A stretch of 64,000 nucleotides of DNA from JAFLCL01 sp964502175 (GCA_964502175.1 CAZCVE010000029.1:52108-116107), one strand, 5' to 3'. Counted from the stretch's first letter, positions 16,218 to 26,168 are shown. Numbers and translations: made by a program. Notes: generated from the letters alone by a model not told the origin.

Positions 16218-18137
16218 TCAGCTCATCCCGAAGCCCTTCAGCTTCTTGTGCAGGCCTTCGCGCGTGATGCCGAGCGTCTTGGCGGTCTGGCTCTTGTTGT
16301 TGCCGTGCTCCTTGAGCGCCTCGCTCAGGATCCACTTCTCGACCTGATCCATCATCTCGCGCAGCGTGCCCTTCGTGGGGTGCACGCGATCGAGGATGTT
16401 CTCGACCTGGCGGATCTTCGGGCTCAGGTGCTCGGGCTGCACGAACTCTTCGTCGTCGACCTGGATCACGAGGCGCTGCACCTCGTTCTCGAGCTCGCGC
16501 ACGTTGCCGGGCCACTGGTAGCCCTGGAGCATCTCCATCGCCTGCTGACTGAAGCCCGTCACCGCGCGGCCGAAGTCTTGGCAGTACTTGCGGAGGAAGT
16601 GCGCGGCGAGGATCGGCACGTCTTCGCTGCGCTCGCGCAGCGGCGGCACGCGCAGCGGGAAGACCTTGAGACGGTAGAAGAGGTCCTCGCGGAAGCGGCC
16701 CTCGGCCACCTCCTTCTCGAGATCGCGGTTCGTCGCCGTGACGATGCGCGTGTCGACCTTGATCGTCTTGCTGTGACCGACGGGGCGGATCTCGCTCTCT
16801 TGCAGCACGCGCAAGAGCTTCGCCTGCAGGTTGAGCGGCATCTCGCCCACCTCGTCGAGGAAGAGCGTGCCCCCATCGGCGAGCTCGAAGAGACCCTTCT
16901 TGTCCTCGGTCGCGCCCGTGAAGCTGCCCTTCTTGTGACCGAAGAGCTCGCTCTCGAGCAGGTTCTCCGGCATGGCCGCGCAGTTCTGCGCGACGAAGAG
17001 CTTCTCCTTGCGATCGGACCAGTAGTGCACCGAGCTCGCGATGAGCTCCTTGCCCGTGCCGGTCTCGCCCTCGACGAGCACCGTCACGCGCGTGTTCACG
17101 ACCTTGCGCAGCTGCTCGAAGAGGCGACGCATGGAGCCCGCCTCGCCGATGATCGAGCCCTCGCGGCGCGTCTGCTCGCGCTTCTTGAGGTAGACGTTCT
17201 CCTTGCGCTCGCGCTCTTCCGCGATGCGCAGGCGCTGGTGGATGCGCGCGTGCGAGAAGGCCTGCGACGCGGACTGCGCGAGCAGCGCGACCACGTCGAG
17301 ATCACGCTCGCGGAACACGCCCGTGCCCTCGCGGTTGTCGACCTGGAGCACGCCGACGATGTCCTCGCCCTGCCACAGCGGCAGGCCGAGCGTGCTGTGG
17401 ATCTGCGCGCCCATGATCGAGGCGGTCTCGCCGACGTCCTTGCGCGCGTCGGCCGCGAGCACGGCGGCGCGCTCGTGCACCACCTTGCGGAAGACGCTGC
17501 GCGTGATCGCGATCGCGTCCGACGTGCGGCCGCTGCGCACGCGGGTGCCGATGGGGACGTAGCGCGCCGAGCGGCGGGGGCCGTCGTCGTCTTCGCGGAG
17601 CGCGATGGTGAGGTGCGTCGCGCGGCTGATCAGCGCGAACACGCGCTTGGCCACCACGTCGATCAGCTCGTCGAGCTCGAGGGTGCCCGCGATCTCCTTC
17701 TGCGCGTCGTAGAGCGCATGGAGCACCTTCGCGTCCGCGCCGAGATCCGCCTCGACCTTCCCGAGATCGTCGACGCGCCGCACCGTCACGATGCGCGCGT
17801 CGTCCACGTCCTCCTCGAGGCGCACGTGCACGCGTACGGGGCGCTCGGCGTCGCCCACGAGGAGCACGTCCTCGTCACGCAGCGAGACCTCGCGTCCGGA
17901 GCTCTTGCCGACATCGAGGATCTCGCCGCCGCGCATGACGCGCGTGCCGTTCGTGCTCTGCAGGTCGCGGACGACGTAGTGGTCGCCCGCGAGCACGATC
18001 TGCGCGTGGTCACCCGAGACGTGCCACTCCGGCAACGTGAGATCGTTGCCGTCCGCACGACCGATGCGGAGAAAGTCCGCTCGGCTCTCGAGCTTGCGAC
18101 CCTTCTCCTGCCCTTCGACGACCTCGACGCGGATCAC
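16218..18137 (-). CDS. sigma54-dependent transcriptional activator with FHA and GAF domains
   Basis: An enhancer-binding protein that would open sigma54 promoters in response to a phosphoprotein or ligand cue. The start is GTG 18137, with GGAGG six bases upstream, giving 639 residues. An FHA domain comes first (about 20-90, with IGRADGNDLTLP and STNGT), then a GAF domain (about 160-310). The AAA+ domain has Walker A GETGTGKE (about 353-360), FLDEVGEM and the arginine-finger region. A Fis-type helix-turn-helix (NNKSQTAKTLGITREGLHKKL) is at the end. The sigma54 contact loop reads GSFTGA (about 403-408) rather than GAFTGA. FHA-containing activators of this type are typical of myxobacteria and couple Ser/Thr kinases to transcription. 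Confidence 0.93.
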   Translation of the reverse strand: MIRVEVVEGQEKGRKLESRADFLRIGRADGNDLTLPEWHVSGDHAQIVLAGDHYVVRDLQSTNGTRVMRGGEILDVGKSSGREVSLRDEDVLLVGDAERPVRVHVRLEEDVDDARIVTVRRVDDLGKVEADLGADAKVLHALYDAQKEIAGTLELDELIDVVAKRVFALISRATHLTIALREDDDGPRRSARYVPIGTRVRSGRTSDAIAITRSVFRKVVHERAAVLAADARKDVGETASIMGAQIHSTLGLPLWQGEDIVGVLQVDNREGTGVFRERDLDVVALLAQSASQAFSHARIHQRLRIAEERERKENVYLKKREQTRREGSIIGEAGSMRRLFEQLRKVVNTRVTVLVEGETGTGKELIASSVHYWSDRKEKLFVAQNCAAMPENLLESELFGHKKGSFTGATEDKKGLFELADGGTLFLDEVGEMPLNLQAKLLRVLQESEIRPVGHSKTIKVDTRIVTATNRDLEKEVAEGRFREDLFYRLKVFPLRVPPLRERSEDVPILAAHFLRKYCQDFGRAVTGFSQQAMEMLQGYQWPGNVRELENEVQRLVIQVDDEEFVQPEHLSPKIRQVENILDRVHPTKGTLREMMDQVEKWILSEALKEHGNNKSQTAKTLGITREGLHKKLKGFGMS

Positions 18138-18227
18138 AGCGGCCTCCGGCCGCGAGGGCGGGTGGCCGAGCCCCCCACCAACCCCCCGCTCGTCGCTCGT
18201 CGAAGACTCCTCCTCCTCGCTGCTCCA

Positions 18228-18246
18228 GGGGGAGCTTCGCTCCCCC
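18228..18246 (-). terminator. strong hairpin after the HEAT-like repeat lipoprotein gene
   Basis: A perfect 8-base stem GGGGGAGC/GCTCCCCC with loop TTC lies 65 bases past the stop of the lipoprotein gene at 18311 and 91 bases before the GTG of the sigma54 activator. It lacks a T run. It may be a terminator of the upstream gene or a leader hairpin of the downstream one. Confidence 0.4.
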
Positions 18247-18310
18247 GCCGCAAGGCGCCCCAAGAAGGGAGAGAAGGCGACTCGTTCACTCCTGCTCGAA
18301 TCACGTCAGC

Positions 18311-20083
18311 TCAGCTCGCGTGGCGCGTGGAGAGGCGCGCTTGGATCGCGAGCGCGAGGCTCTCGATGTGCTGCCAGATCGCGCGACCCTCTTCCTGGTC
18401 GCGGAGCTCGTCGATGCGAGTCACGGCCGCGGGGCTGCCGGTGGTCGCCGCGAAGTCGAGCCCGTAGAGCACCTCGCCGCGCGTCTCTTCGTCCGCGTGG
18501 CCGATCTGCGCGACGAGCGCCTGCACGGCGTCGGCGTTGCCGCGGCCGTAGCGCGCGACCATGTAGCAAGCCTTGCGCGCGATCATCGGGTTCGAGTCGC
18601 CGAGCTTGGTGATCCAGCACGAGAGGTCCGTGTTGCACTCGGTGATCACGGCGAAGAGCGGCTCGTACTCGCCGAAGCCGTCGCGCGAGTCGCCCTCGGG
18701 CTCGGCCGTGTAGATCGCCTGGAGCGGCGCGGCCTCGGCGGCGTTCGCGAGGAGCACGGCGCCGCGGAACGCGAGGAGGCGGACGTTGATGTCCTCTTCG
18801 TCGCCGCGCGCGGGGCGACCGGCCTTCTGCGTGAGGAACGGGAGGAGGTCCGGGTCCTGGAAGTGCTGCATCGCGACGAGGATCTGCGGGCGGCTCGCGT
18901 GGCCGGGGCGGATGTCGGGGCTGAGGCGGTTGTAGACCGTGATGAGCGCCTCGCGGATGCGCGTCGTGTCGCCCGCGTCGCGGTTGATCGACACGAGCGC
19001 GAGCGCCGCGGCGACCATGTGCGACTCGTCGCGCGCGTCTTCTTCGATCGCGTCGGGGCGCTCGCCCTCGTCGATCTGGTTCACCTCGGCGAGGAGCGGA
19101 TCGATCGCCTCGCGGAAGCCGAGCTGGCCGAGCGCGTAGCTCGCCTCGCCCGCGATCACCGAGTCCGGCGTCATCTGCGCCGCGGCCTCGGGCGCGCGCT
19201 GACGAACCGCGGCGATGTACGCCGTGGCGATCTGCGTGGCCTCGGCGTTGTTGCCGGCGAGCGTGTCGAGGAGCGGCTGGAGCGACGGGCGACCGATGCG
19301 CACGAGCGCCTGTCCGCCCACGTCGTTCATTCGCATCATCGGGTTCGCGGGATCGAAGATGTAGAGCGACTTCACGAGCGCCGGCACGGCCGCGGGATCC
19401 GCGGTGAGGCCGAGCTGCTCCGCCGCGAGGCGGTTGATGAGGAAGTTCTGGTTCTCCGACTGGCGGAGCATCACCTCGGAGAGCGACTCCGTGGTGCGGT
19501 TGTCGCGGAGCGCGCCGAGCGTGCGGATGAACTCGATGCGCATGCGGTTGTCTGCGCCGCGCGCGCCGTTGACGCGGCCGAGCGCGCGAGCGAGGCCGGT
19601 GATGACCTCGCCCTTCTGCGCCTCGTTCAGCGTCAGCTCGCGGATCGTGCGCGCCGACATGATCGCGTGCTCTTCGGAGATCTCGGGGCGCCAGTCGAGC
19701 GCCGCGATCAGCGCGGGCAGCGCGCGGGGATCACGCATCTCGAAGAAGAGGTTGATGATCTGACCGGCGTTCGCGACGTCGATGTTGTTGTTCTGGATGT
19801 AGCAGTCGGCGAGCTGCTGCACGGACGCGTCGGCGACGGCCGTGGGTCCCGCTGCGGTGCGATCGCCGCCCGCGTGCTCGAGCGCGCTCGTGTAGAGGCG
19901 CGTGAGGTTCGAGATCGAGTTCGCGCGCCGAAGGGGATCGGTGAGCTCGCCGGCTTGTCCGGCCACGTCGTCGGGCTCGGCGTGACAGCCGCCGAGGGCG
20001 ATCGGCGCGATCAGGAGGATCGCGAGCAGCGACAGGGCACGGACGTGAAGGGCGGTCTTGGCGTTGAGATCGGGGCGCTTCAT
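18311..20083 (-). CDS. HEAT-like repeat lipoprotein
   Basis: A 590-residue lipoprotein from ATG 20083, with GGAGAGG upstream. The signal segment is followed by lipobox ALGGC (Cys33). The rest is almost entirely alpha-helical repeats of HEAT/PBS-lyase style, with recurring units such as DPRALPALIAAL, LALVSIN and NPMIARKACYMVARYG. Such solenoids usually mediate protein-protein contacts. No catalytic residue set is seen. A good sigma70-like promoter lies 88-117 bases upstream. It is divergent from the MYXO-CTERM-like protein at 20278. Partner unknown. Confidence 0.8.
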   Translation of the reverse strand: MKRPDLNAKTALHVRALSLLAILLIAPIALGGCHAEPDDVAGQAGELTDPLRRANSISNLTRLYTSALEHAGGDRTAAGPTAVADASVQQLADCYIQNNNIDVANAGQIINLFFEMRDPRALPALIAALDWRPEISEEHAIMSARTIRELTLNEAQKGEVITGLARALGRVNGARGADNRMRIEFIRTLGALRDNRTTESLSEVMLRQSENQNFLINRLAAEQLGLTADPAAVPALVKSLYIFDPANPMMRMNDVGGQALVRIGRPSLQPLLDTLAGNNAEATQIATAYIAAVRQRAPEAAAQMTPDSVIAGEASYALGQLGFREAIDPLLAEVNQIDEGERPDAIEEDARDESHMVAAALALVSINRDAGDTTRIREALITVYNRLSPDIRPGHASRPQILVAMQHFQDPDLLPFLTQKAGRPARGDEEDINVRLLAFRGAVLLANAAEAAPLQAIYTAEPEGDSRDGFGEYEPLFAVITECNTDLSCWITKLGDSNPMIARKACYMVARYGRGNADAVQALVAQIGHADEETRGEVLYGLDFAATTGSPAAVTRIDELRDQEEGRAIWQHIESLALAIQARLSTRHAS

Positions 20084-20170
20084 GGGCCTCTCCAGGGGTC
20101 GCGCGTACGGCGACCAGCGAGCATCCGGTGTGCGGGGCATCGACACTGTCCACCCCCCGAAAGCCGGCCG

Positions 20171-20200
20171 AGAATAGGAAGCGGGGATCGACCCTGTCAA
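20171..20200 (-). promoter_or_regulatory. sigma70-type promoter for the HEAT-like repeat lipoprotein
   Basis: On the minus strand a perfect TTGACA (20195-20200) is followed after 18 bases by TATTCT (20171-20176; 4 of 6 consensus bases). The predicted transcript start would be near 20164, leaving a leader of about 80 bases before ATG 20083. This is the best -35/-10 pair noticed in the window. Confidence 0.6.
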
Positions 20201-20277
20201 CGACCGTCCACACCTCGGCGGCGAGGGTTCACTCCGTGTCTGTGCGTTCGCGCGTTCGTTTGGGCTACGCTCGCGCG

Positions 20278-22320
20278 ATGCGTTGGCTTGGTGCGATCGG
20301 GATGGTCACGGCGCTCGTGGTGGCTCTGCCGGCGTCGTCGCGCGCCCAGGTCAGCCTGGCCGGCGACTACATCCAGTACCTCTGGACCGGCACGACGGGC
20401 TCGATGATCTCCGGGTCGCAGAGCATGCAGTACCGCGAGAGCGCGGCCGAGGGGCTGAGCTGCGACGCGTTCTTCCCGGGCTCGCCCGTCGAGCAGTTCA
20501 CGATCGAGGCCACGGTCGGTCGCACCTTCACGGTCACGAACGAGTACTCGTTCGGAGACATCCGCGCCGATTCCGGCTACCCGATGGTGTCGGCCCGCGA
20601 GCTCCTGTGGCAGGGCACCTACACGGACGGCGGCAGCGTCTCGTTCAGCGTCGAGCAGGTGATGGAGATGGAGGTCGACGCGCGCGTCGTGCGCGTGGCG
20701 ATCACGATCACCAACACGGGCGCGGGCGACATCGTCGATCTCTACTACCTACGCGACGCCGATCCCGATCACGGCTCGGGCTGCGTGGGCGGCACCTCGT
20801 CCGCGACCGACAACGACGTGCGTCGTCAATTCCCTGCCGACACGAGCGCTCTCGTCACGGCCGGCGCGATGGCGGGCGCGTATTACGTGATCGGCCTCGG
20901 CAGCTTCGACGACCGCGCGCGCGCCAGCGCCAGCGGGTTCGCGAACCGCAACGCGAGCGAGCTCTGGGACGGCCCCGCTGATCCCGGAGGCGCCGAGGGC
21001 GACATCAGCATCGACCTGGTCTTCCTCGAGCCGAGCCTCCCCGCGGGGGACTCGACGACGTTCGAGTTCTTCTACGTCTGGGGCCGCACCGCCGAAGAGG
21101 TCGAGGAGCGCTTCGACACGGGCGGCGGCGGCATCGCGGGCCCCTGTGACTCGCTCCCCGAGCTCGCGGCGTGCACGACGGCGCGCGGCGTCGCGGGCAC
21201 CTGCCGTCTCGGTCTCTGCTGCACGGGCTGCTGGGACGGCACGAGGTGCGTCGGCGGTCGCGGCGCGACGGCGTGCGGCGTCGGCGGCGGCGCGTGCCGC
21301 AGCTGCGAGGACGGCGTGCTCTGCTCGAGCGACGTCTGCACCGCGGGCGTGTGCACGAACCCCGACGCGCCCCGCGGGACGCGCTGCGAGGACGGCCTCT
21401 TCTGCACGAAGACCGACACGTGCGACGGCATGCGCCGCTGTACGGGCGCGGGCGACGCGTGCGACGACGGAAGCGCGTGCACGATCGACACGTGCGCGGA
21501 GGCGACCGACACCTGCACGAACATGGTGACGCCGGACCGCTGCATGATCGGCGGCGAGTGCGTCGCGAACATGGGGCGCCATCCGGCGTACCCGTGCCTC
21601 GTGTGCGATCCGATCAACGACCGCACCGATTGGTCGAACGTGCCCGAGGGCACGAGCTGCGGCGACGCTGCCTGCGTCGGCGGCCGACTCACCACCGAGG
21701 CGACCTGCTCCTCGACGGGCGCGTGCACGAGCGGCGTGCCCGTTCGCTGCGAGGCCGGCTACTGCGAGGACGCGACGACCTGCGCGACGAGCTGCGAAGA
21801 GGGCGCGTGCCCCGGCGACTCCTACTGCGCGCCGTCGGGTGTGTGCGAGCTGCGGCGCGCGAACGCGTCGAGCTGCGTGCGCGACGAAGAGTGTGACTCG
21901 GGCTGGTGCGTCGACCGCATCTGCTGCGGGGACGCGTGCACCGGCAGCTGCGAGTCGTGCATCGTGCCGGGCTCGATCGGGTCGTGCACGATCGTGCCGG
22001 CGCTCACCGATCCCGACGGCGAGTGCGGCGACTTCGGCTACTGCGACGGCATGGGCGCGTGCGCCGGTCCCGACGCGGGGGGGCTGCCAGACGCCGGACC
22101 GGCGCCCGATGCCTTCCTCCCGCCGGGCACGGACGTGGGTGTGCCGGACGCATCGCTCGCGATCGACGCTGGGATGCTCACGCCGAGCCCGACGTGTGGG
22201 TGCAGCGTGCCCGCGCGCTCCCGCGGAGCCGCGTGGATGGCCTTCGGCGTCGTCGTCTTCGGCCTCGTCGCGCGTCGCCGCCGGGCGGTCGCGGGCGAGC
22301 CCCGAACACCCTCGCGCTGA
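20278..22320 (+). CDS. Cys-rich secreted protein with MYXO-CTERM-like tail (paralogue 1)
   Basis: A 680-residue exported protein from ATG 20278, with the signal peptide ending near ASSRAQ (about residue 24). An N-terminal beta domain (about 25-280) precedes a very Cys-rich region (about 285-595) with repeated CxxGxCTSxVC-type units. A linker rich in DAG and PDA follows. The tail has CGCS, a hydrophobic helix (WMAFGVVVFGLVA) and RRRR, the tripartite layout of MYXO-CTERM signals that are processed by myxosortase-type proteases. It is followed 64 bases later by a paralogue with the same Cys-rich and tail modules. A surface-display role is inferred. Confidence 0.82.
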   Translation: MRWLGAIGMVTALVVALPASSRAQVSLAGDYIQYLWTGTTGSMISGSQSMQYRESAAEGLSCDAFFPGSPVEQFTIEATVGRTFTVTNEYSFGDIRADSGYPMVSARELLWQGTYTDGGSVSFSVEQVMEMEVDARVVRVAITITNTGAGDIVDLYYLRDADPDHGSGCVGGTSSATDNDVRRQFPADTSALVTAGAMAGAYYVIGLGSFDDRARASASGFANRNASELWDGPADPGGAEGDISIDLVFLEPSLPAGDSTTFEFFYVWGRTAEEVEERFDTGGGGIAGPCDSLPELAACTTARGVAGTCRLGLCCTGCWDGTRCVGGRGATACGVGGGACRSCEDGVLCSSDVCTAGVCTNPDAPRGTRCEDGLFCTKTDTCDGMRRCTGAGDACDDGSACTIDTCAEATDTCTNMVTPDRCMIGGECVANMGRHPAYPCLVCDPINDRTDWSNVPEGTSCGDAACVGGRLTTEATCSSTGACTSGVPVRCEAGYCEDATTCATSCEEGACPGDSYCAPSGVCELRRANASSCVRDEECDSGWCVDRICCGDACTGSCESCIVPGSIGSCTIVPALTDPDGECGDFGYCDGMGACAGPDAGGLPDAGPAPDAFLPPGTDVGVPDASLAIDAGMLTPSPTCGCSVPARSRGAAWMAFGVVVFGLVARRRRAVAGEPRTPSR

Positions 22321-22384
22321 GCCGATCTCGGTCCGCGCGCGAGGGGCGTGGCCGGTCCAGGGACGGCGTGCCACGTTCGCGGCC

Positions 22385-24442
22385 ATGTCCACTTCACTTG
22401 CTCGGATCAGCTGGCTCTGCGCCGGTCTCGCGGTGGTCGCGATCGCTGCGCTCCCCTCGACGGCTCGCGCGGTCGATCTGACCAGCGGCGGTGGCTTCCT
22501 CTTCGACATCTCGGACTTCAGCTCCGGAGAGCTCTCGAACGGCACCATCGACGCCTACGACGGCTGCTACTACCTCGAGGTCGGCGGCGAGACGTACAGC
22601 GGCGACGGCACGTTCCTCATGAGCCCCGATGGTCGCACCATCACGCTCCCCGAGAGCACCCTCTCGGGCGTCCGCGTGCAGCGCATCATCTACGTGCCTG
22701 CGTCGGGCGGAGACTGGGCGCGCTACCTCGACGTGCTCACGAACCCCGGCTCGTCGGACGTGACCGTGACGGTGCGGGTCTACGGAAACCTCGGCAGCGA
22801 CTCCGGCACGAGCGTGTTCGCGTCGAGCAGCGGCGACACCGCGGTGAGCAGCGCCGACCAGTGGTTCTCCACGGACGACAGCGACGGCAGCAGCGATCCT
22901 TCGCTCGCACATCTCTTCCAGGGCGAGGGCGTGATGACGCCGGCCACGAGCGCGAGCATCGAGGGCGACAACATCGAGTACTCGTACGACGTGGTCGTGC
23001 CCGGCGGCGGCCGCGCGGCGATCCTCACGTTCGCGCTCCAGACGATGACGCAGGCGATGGTGCAGGCCGAGGCGATCCGCCTCCTCGAGCTGCCCGAGGA
23101 CGCGATCATCGGCCTCGACGACTACGCGAGCGACATCGTGAACTTCTCGCTCGGATCGTTCACCGAGCCCTGCGTCGGCGTCGCGGAGCTGGGCGCGTGC
23201 ACCACGCCGCGTGGCGACGCGGGCGCCTGCCGCAGCGGCTCGTGCTGCGCGGGCTGCTGGAACGGGACGCGCTGTGTGTCGGGTCGCGCGGCCTCTGCAT
23301 GTGGTCGTCGCGGCACGATGTGCGCGACGTGCGCCGACACCGACGCGTGCACGAGCGACATCTGCAGCGACACCGGCATGTGCACGTACCCAGACGCGCC
23401 GCGCGGCACGTTCTGCGACGACGGCCTCTTCTGCACGGCGAGTGATCGCTGCGATGGATCGGGCAACTGCGGCGGCGCCGGCAACCGCTGCGACGACGCC
23501 GTGTCGTGCACCACGGACGTCTGCACGGAGGCGACCGAGAGCTGCGTGAACACGCCGCCGACCGACCAGTGCATCATCGGCCGCGCCTGCGTGGCGCGCG
23601 GCGCGAGCCCCGCGGGGTTCGCGTGCCTCGTGTGTGATCCCGCGCGCAACCCGCGCGGCTGGGTGTCGACGGGCGGCGTGTGCGCGATCGGCGGCGAGTG
23701 CGTGATGCCCGGCACGCGCCACGCGGGCTACCCGTGCCTCGTGTGCGATCCCGCGCGCAACGAGAACGACTGGTCCCCGCTGCCCACGGGCGACTCGTGC
23801 GGCGACGCGTTCTGCACGGGCGGCCACGTGGTGACCGGGGCCACCTGCTCGGCCACGGGCGTGTGCCTCGCGGGCACGAGCACCGCGTGTGAGGCGGGCT
23901 ACTGCCAGTCCGAGACCGAGTGCGCCTCGATGTGCGACGACGGCGAGTGTCCCGCGGGGACGTTCTGCGCACCGAGCGGTGTCTGCGAGCGGCGCCGCGC
24001 GGATGGCTCGAGCTGCGAGGTCGACGGCGACTGCGTGACGAACCACTGCGTCGATCGCATCTGCTGCAGCGAGGCGTGCACCGAGGGCTGCCGCTCGTGC
24101 GTGGTGCCCGGCAACATCGGCACCTGCACGGACGTGCCCGCGATGACCGACCCCGACCACGAGTGCCCGGGCGGCTTCTGCGACGAATTCGGCGCGTGCT
24201 TCGCGGGCGACGCCGGCCCGATCACGATCGACGCGGGCACGAGCACCACGGACGCCGGACCGGGCGTCGACGCGGCGCGCTTCATCGACGCGGGCTCCGC
24301 GTTCCCCGACGCCGACCTCGGACCGCCGGACGACGAAGGCTGCGCGTGCTCCGCGCCGGGCGCGTCGAGCCGCTCGCACACCACGCTCGTCACGCTCGCG
24401 CTGCTCGGCCTGGCCTTGGTCGCGCGTCGCCGCTCGCGCTGA
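22385..24442 (+). CDS. Cys-rich secreted protein with MYXO-CTERM-like tail (paralogue 2)
   Basis: A 685-residue exported protein from ATG 22385, with the signal peptide ending at STARAVD (about residue 26). Its N-terminal beta domain differs from that of the neighbouring paralogue. The Cys-rich half (about 260-600) aligns closely in motif order: CCAGCWNGTRCV, DAPRGTFCDDGLFC, FACLVCDP, CAPSGVCERRRADGSSC. One extra CLVCDPARN unit is present. The end has CACS, the helix TLVTLALLGLALVA and RRRSR, again MYXO-CTERM-like. The pair looks like a tandem duplication with a swapped or diverged N-terminal domain. No strong ribosome-binding site is seen. Confidence 0.82.
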   Translation: MSTSLARISWLCAGLAVVAIAALPSTARAVDLTSGGGFLFDISDFSSGELSNGTIDAYDGCYYLEVGGETYSGDGTFLMSPDGRTITLPESTLSGVRVQRIIYVPASGGDWARYLDVLTNPGSSDVTVTVRVYGNLGSDSGTSVFASSSGDTAVSSADQWFSTDDSDGSSDPSLAHLFQGEGVMTPATSASIEGDNIEYSYDVVVPGGGRAAILTFALQTMTQAMVQAEAIRLLELPEDAIIGLDDYASDIVNFSLGSFTEPCVGVAELGACTTPRGDAGACRSGSCCAGCWNGTRCVSGRAASACGRRGTMCATCADTDACTSDICSDTGMCTYPDAPRGTFCDDGLFCTASDRCDGSGNCGGAGNRCDDAVSCTTDVCTEATESCVNTPPTDQCIIGRACVARGASPAGFACLVCDPARNPRGWVSTGGVCAIGGECVMPGTRHAGYPCLVCDPARNENDWSPLPTGDSCGDAFCTGGHVVTGATCSATGVCLAGTSTACEAGYCQSETECASMCDDGECPAGTFCAPSGVCERRRADGSSCEVDGDCVTNHCVDRICCSEACTEGCRSCVVPGNIGTCTDVPAMTDPDHECPGGFCDEFGACFAGDAGPITIDAGTSTTDAGPGVDAARFIDAGSAFPDADLGPPDDEGCACSAPGASSRSHTTLVTLALLGLALVARRRSR

Positions 24443-24515
24443 CCCGCCGACGGCGGCGCTGCCTTGACGCCCGCCGCCTCCTCCATGGAACCTCTAGTCC
24501 TCGACGGGAGGTTTC

Positions 24516-26168
24516 ATGGGCTTCGCTTTGCGTCGACGGCGCTCTTCGTTCGTACTCGGCGGTCTCGCGGCCGTCGTGTTGGCCGGCTGCCCCGAAGACC
24601 CGCCTCCGACGGATGCGGCGGTCGAGGGCATCGACGCCGCGTCCTTCCCCCTCGACGCGCCGGGTCTCGACGCGCCGCCAGTCTCCCCAGATGCGGCCGC
24701 GGACGACGCCCCCGGCTTGGACGCGCCTGGTCTCGACGCTGGGGCGGCCGACGACGTCGGGTTGGTGTCGGGGTGCGGCGATGGCACGACGAGCGGCGGC
24801 GAACAGTGCGACGACGGCAACGTGCGCTCGGGCGATGGCTGCGACGCGTCGTGCATGCTCGAGGCGACGCCTTCCTGTGGCGACGGCCGAACGGATCGCC
24901 CCGTCGAGGAGTGCGACGACGGCAACGTGATGGGCGGCGATGGCTGCGGCGCCGCGTGCCGCGTCGAGGTGCCGTCGATGTGCGGCAACGCCGCGCTCGA
25001 GCTCGCCACTGGCGAGGAGTGTGACGACGGCAATGTCGTGAGCGGAGACGGGTGCTCGGGCAGCTGCCAGATCGAGCCCGCGGGCGCGACGTGTGGCGAC
25101 GGGGCGCTCGATCGCGGCGAGCGCTGCGACGACACGAACGTGGCGAACGGCGATGGCTGTAACCCCACGTGCAACCTCGCGAACACGACGACCCTCTTTG
25201 CTGGAGCGCCGGGCATGGCGGCGCGCATGGACGGCGTCGGGGGCGCGGCACGCTTCACGAGCGCGGGCGTCCTCGCCGTCGATGATCGCTACCTCTGGAT
25301 GGCCGAGCAGCCGGGCATGGGCGGCATGCCGCCGAGCGTGCTCCGTCGGATCGAGATCTCGTCGGCGACGGTCCTCACGGTGGCGACGTTGAGCGCGAGC
25401 GGCGGCATCGCGACCAACGGCGTCGACACCGTGTGGGTCGCGGGTGGCAACGTCATCCAGTCGATCTCGACGAGCCCCCCGTACACCGTCCGCACGATCC
25501 ACTCGGGCAGGGGCGCGACGACCGCGGGCGCCTTCCGCGACGGTGCCCCCGGAACGGCCACGTTCGGCGACGTTCGCGGCCTCACGTGGTACGGCGGCTC
25601 GCTCTGGATCGTCGACACCAGCGCGGCCGTCATCCGCCGCATGGACCCCACGACCGGCGACGTGACGACCGTGGCGGGCATGCCGTTCGTGACCGGGCCG
25701 GGCCTCGACGGTGTCGGCGCCGCAGCCCGCTTCACGAGCCCCCGCTACGTCGTCTCCGACGGCTCCGGGACGATCTACATCTCCGACACCAACGGCGCTG
25801 CGATCCGCGCGATGAACGCGCGCACGTTCGACGTCACGACATTCGCGGGCACGCCCGGCATGGCCGGTCACGTGGACGGTCTGGGCTCCGCGGCCCGCAT
25901 CCATCGCGCCCGCGCGATCACGGCCGACGGCGCGAGCCTCTACTTCTGCGAGTTCAACGCGCACACGATCCGGCAGGGCGTCCTCGCCACCGGCGCGGTC
26001 AGCACGCTCGTCGGCACCGCGGACACCGCGGCGATGTCGGTCGGTGGTTACGCCGAGGGCGTCGGTACGGCGGCGCTGGTCGCGAGCCCGTGGGGGATCG
26101 TCTACCACCACCCGTCCGGCTCTCTCTTCTTCAGCGACGGCAGCCGCACGATCCGCCGCATCCAGTAG
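24516..26168 (+). CDS. disulfide-repeat (DUF4215-type) lipoprotein with NHL-like propeller
   Basis: A 550-residue lipoprotein (VVLAGC, Cys25) with GGGAGG upstream of the ATG. A DA/PGLDA linker (about 33-80) is followed by four myxobacterial disulfide repeats (about 87-220). Each has a CGDG start and a C(D)DGNV-SGDGC-C core; the fourth reads CDDTNV. The remainder (about 222-550) is a repeated beta structure with recurring GAPGMA-DGVG-AARF and VxTVAG units, typical of an NHL-type six-bladed propeller. A surface binding protein is inferred. It follows the two MYXO-CTERM-like genes on the same strand and converges with the SRAP gene with no bases between the stop codons. Confidence 0.82.
   Translation: MGFALRRRRSSFVLGGLAAVVLAGCPEDPPPTDAAVEGIDAASFPLDAPGLDAPPVSPDAAADDAPGLDAPGLDAGAADDVGLVSGCGDGTTSGGEQCDDGNVRSGDGCDASCMLEATPSCGDGRTDRPVEECDDGNVMGGDGCGAACRVEVPSMCGNAALELATGEECDDGNVVSGDGCSGSCQIEPAGATCGDGALDRGERCDDTNVANGDGCNPTCNLANTTTLFAGAPGMAARMDGVGGAARFTSAGVLAVDDRYLWMAEQPGMGGMPPSVLRRIEISSATVLTVATLSASGGIATNGVDTVWVAGGNVIQSISTSPPYTVRTIHSGRGATTAGAFRDGAPGTATFGDVRGLTWYGGSLWIVDTSAAVIRRMDPTTGDVTTVAGMPFVTGPGLDGVGAAARFTSPRYVVSDGSGTIYISDTNGAAIRAMNARTFDVTTFAGTPGMAGHVDGLGSAARIHRARAITADGASLYFCEFNAHTIRQGVLATGAVSTLVGTADTAAMSVGGYAEGVGTAALVASPWGIVYHHPSGSLFFSDGSRTIRRIQ

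Noticed and set aside
16190..16220. T-arm-like sequence GGGGTTCAATCCC on the minus strand, suggesting a tRNA
   Set aside because: The 5' side, where D and anticodon arms should be, is the end of the sigma54-activator gene, and no acceptor stem pairs. It is better read as a GC hairpin.
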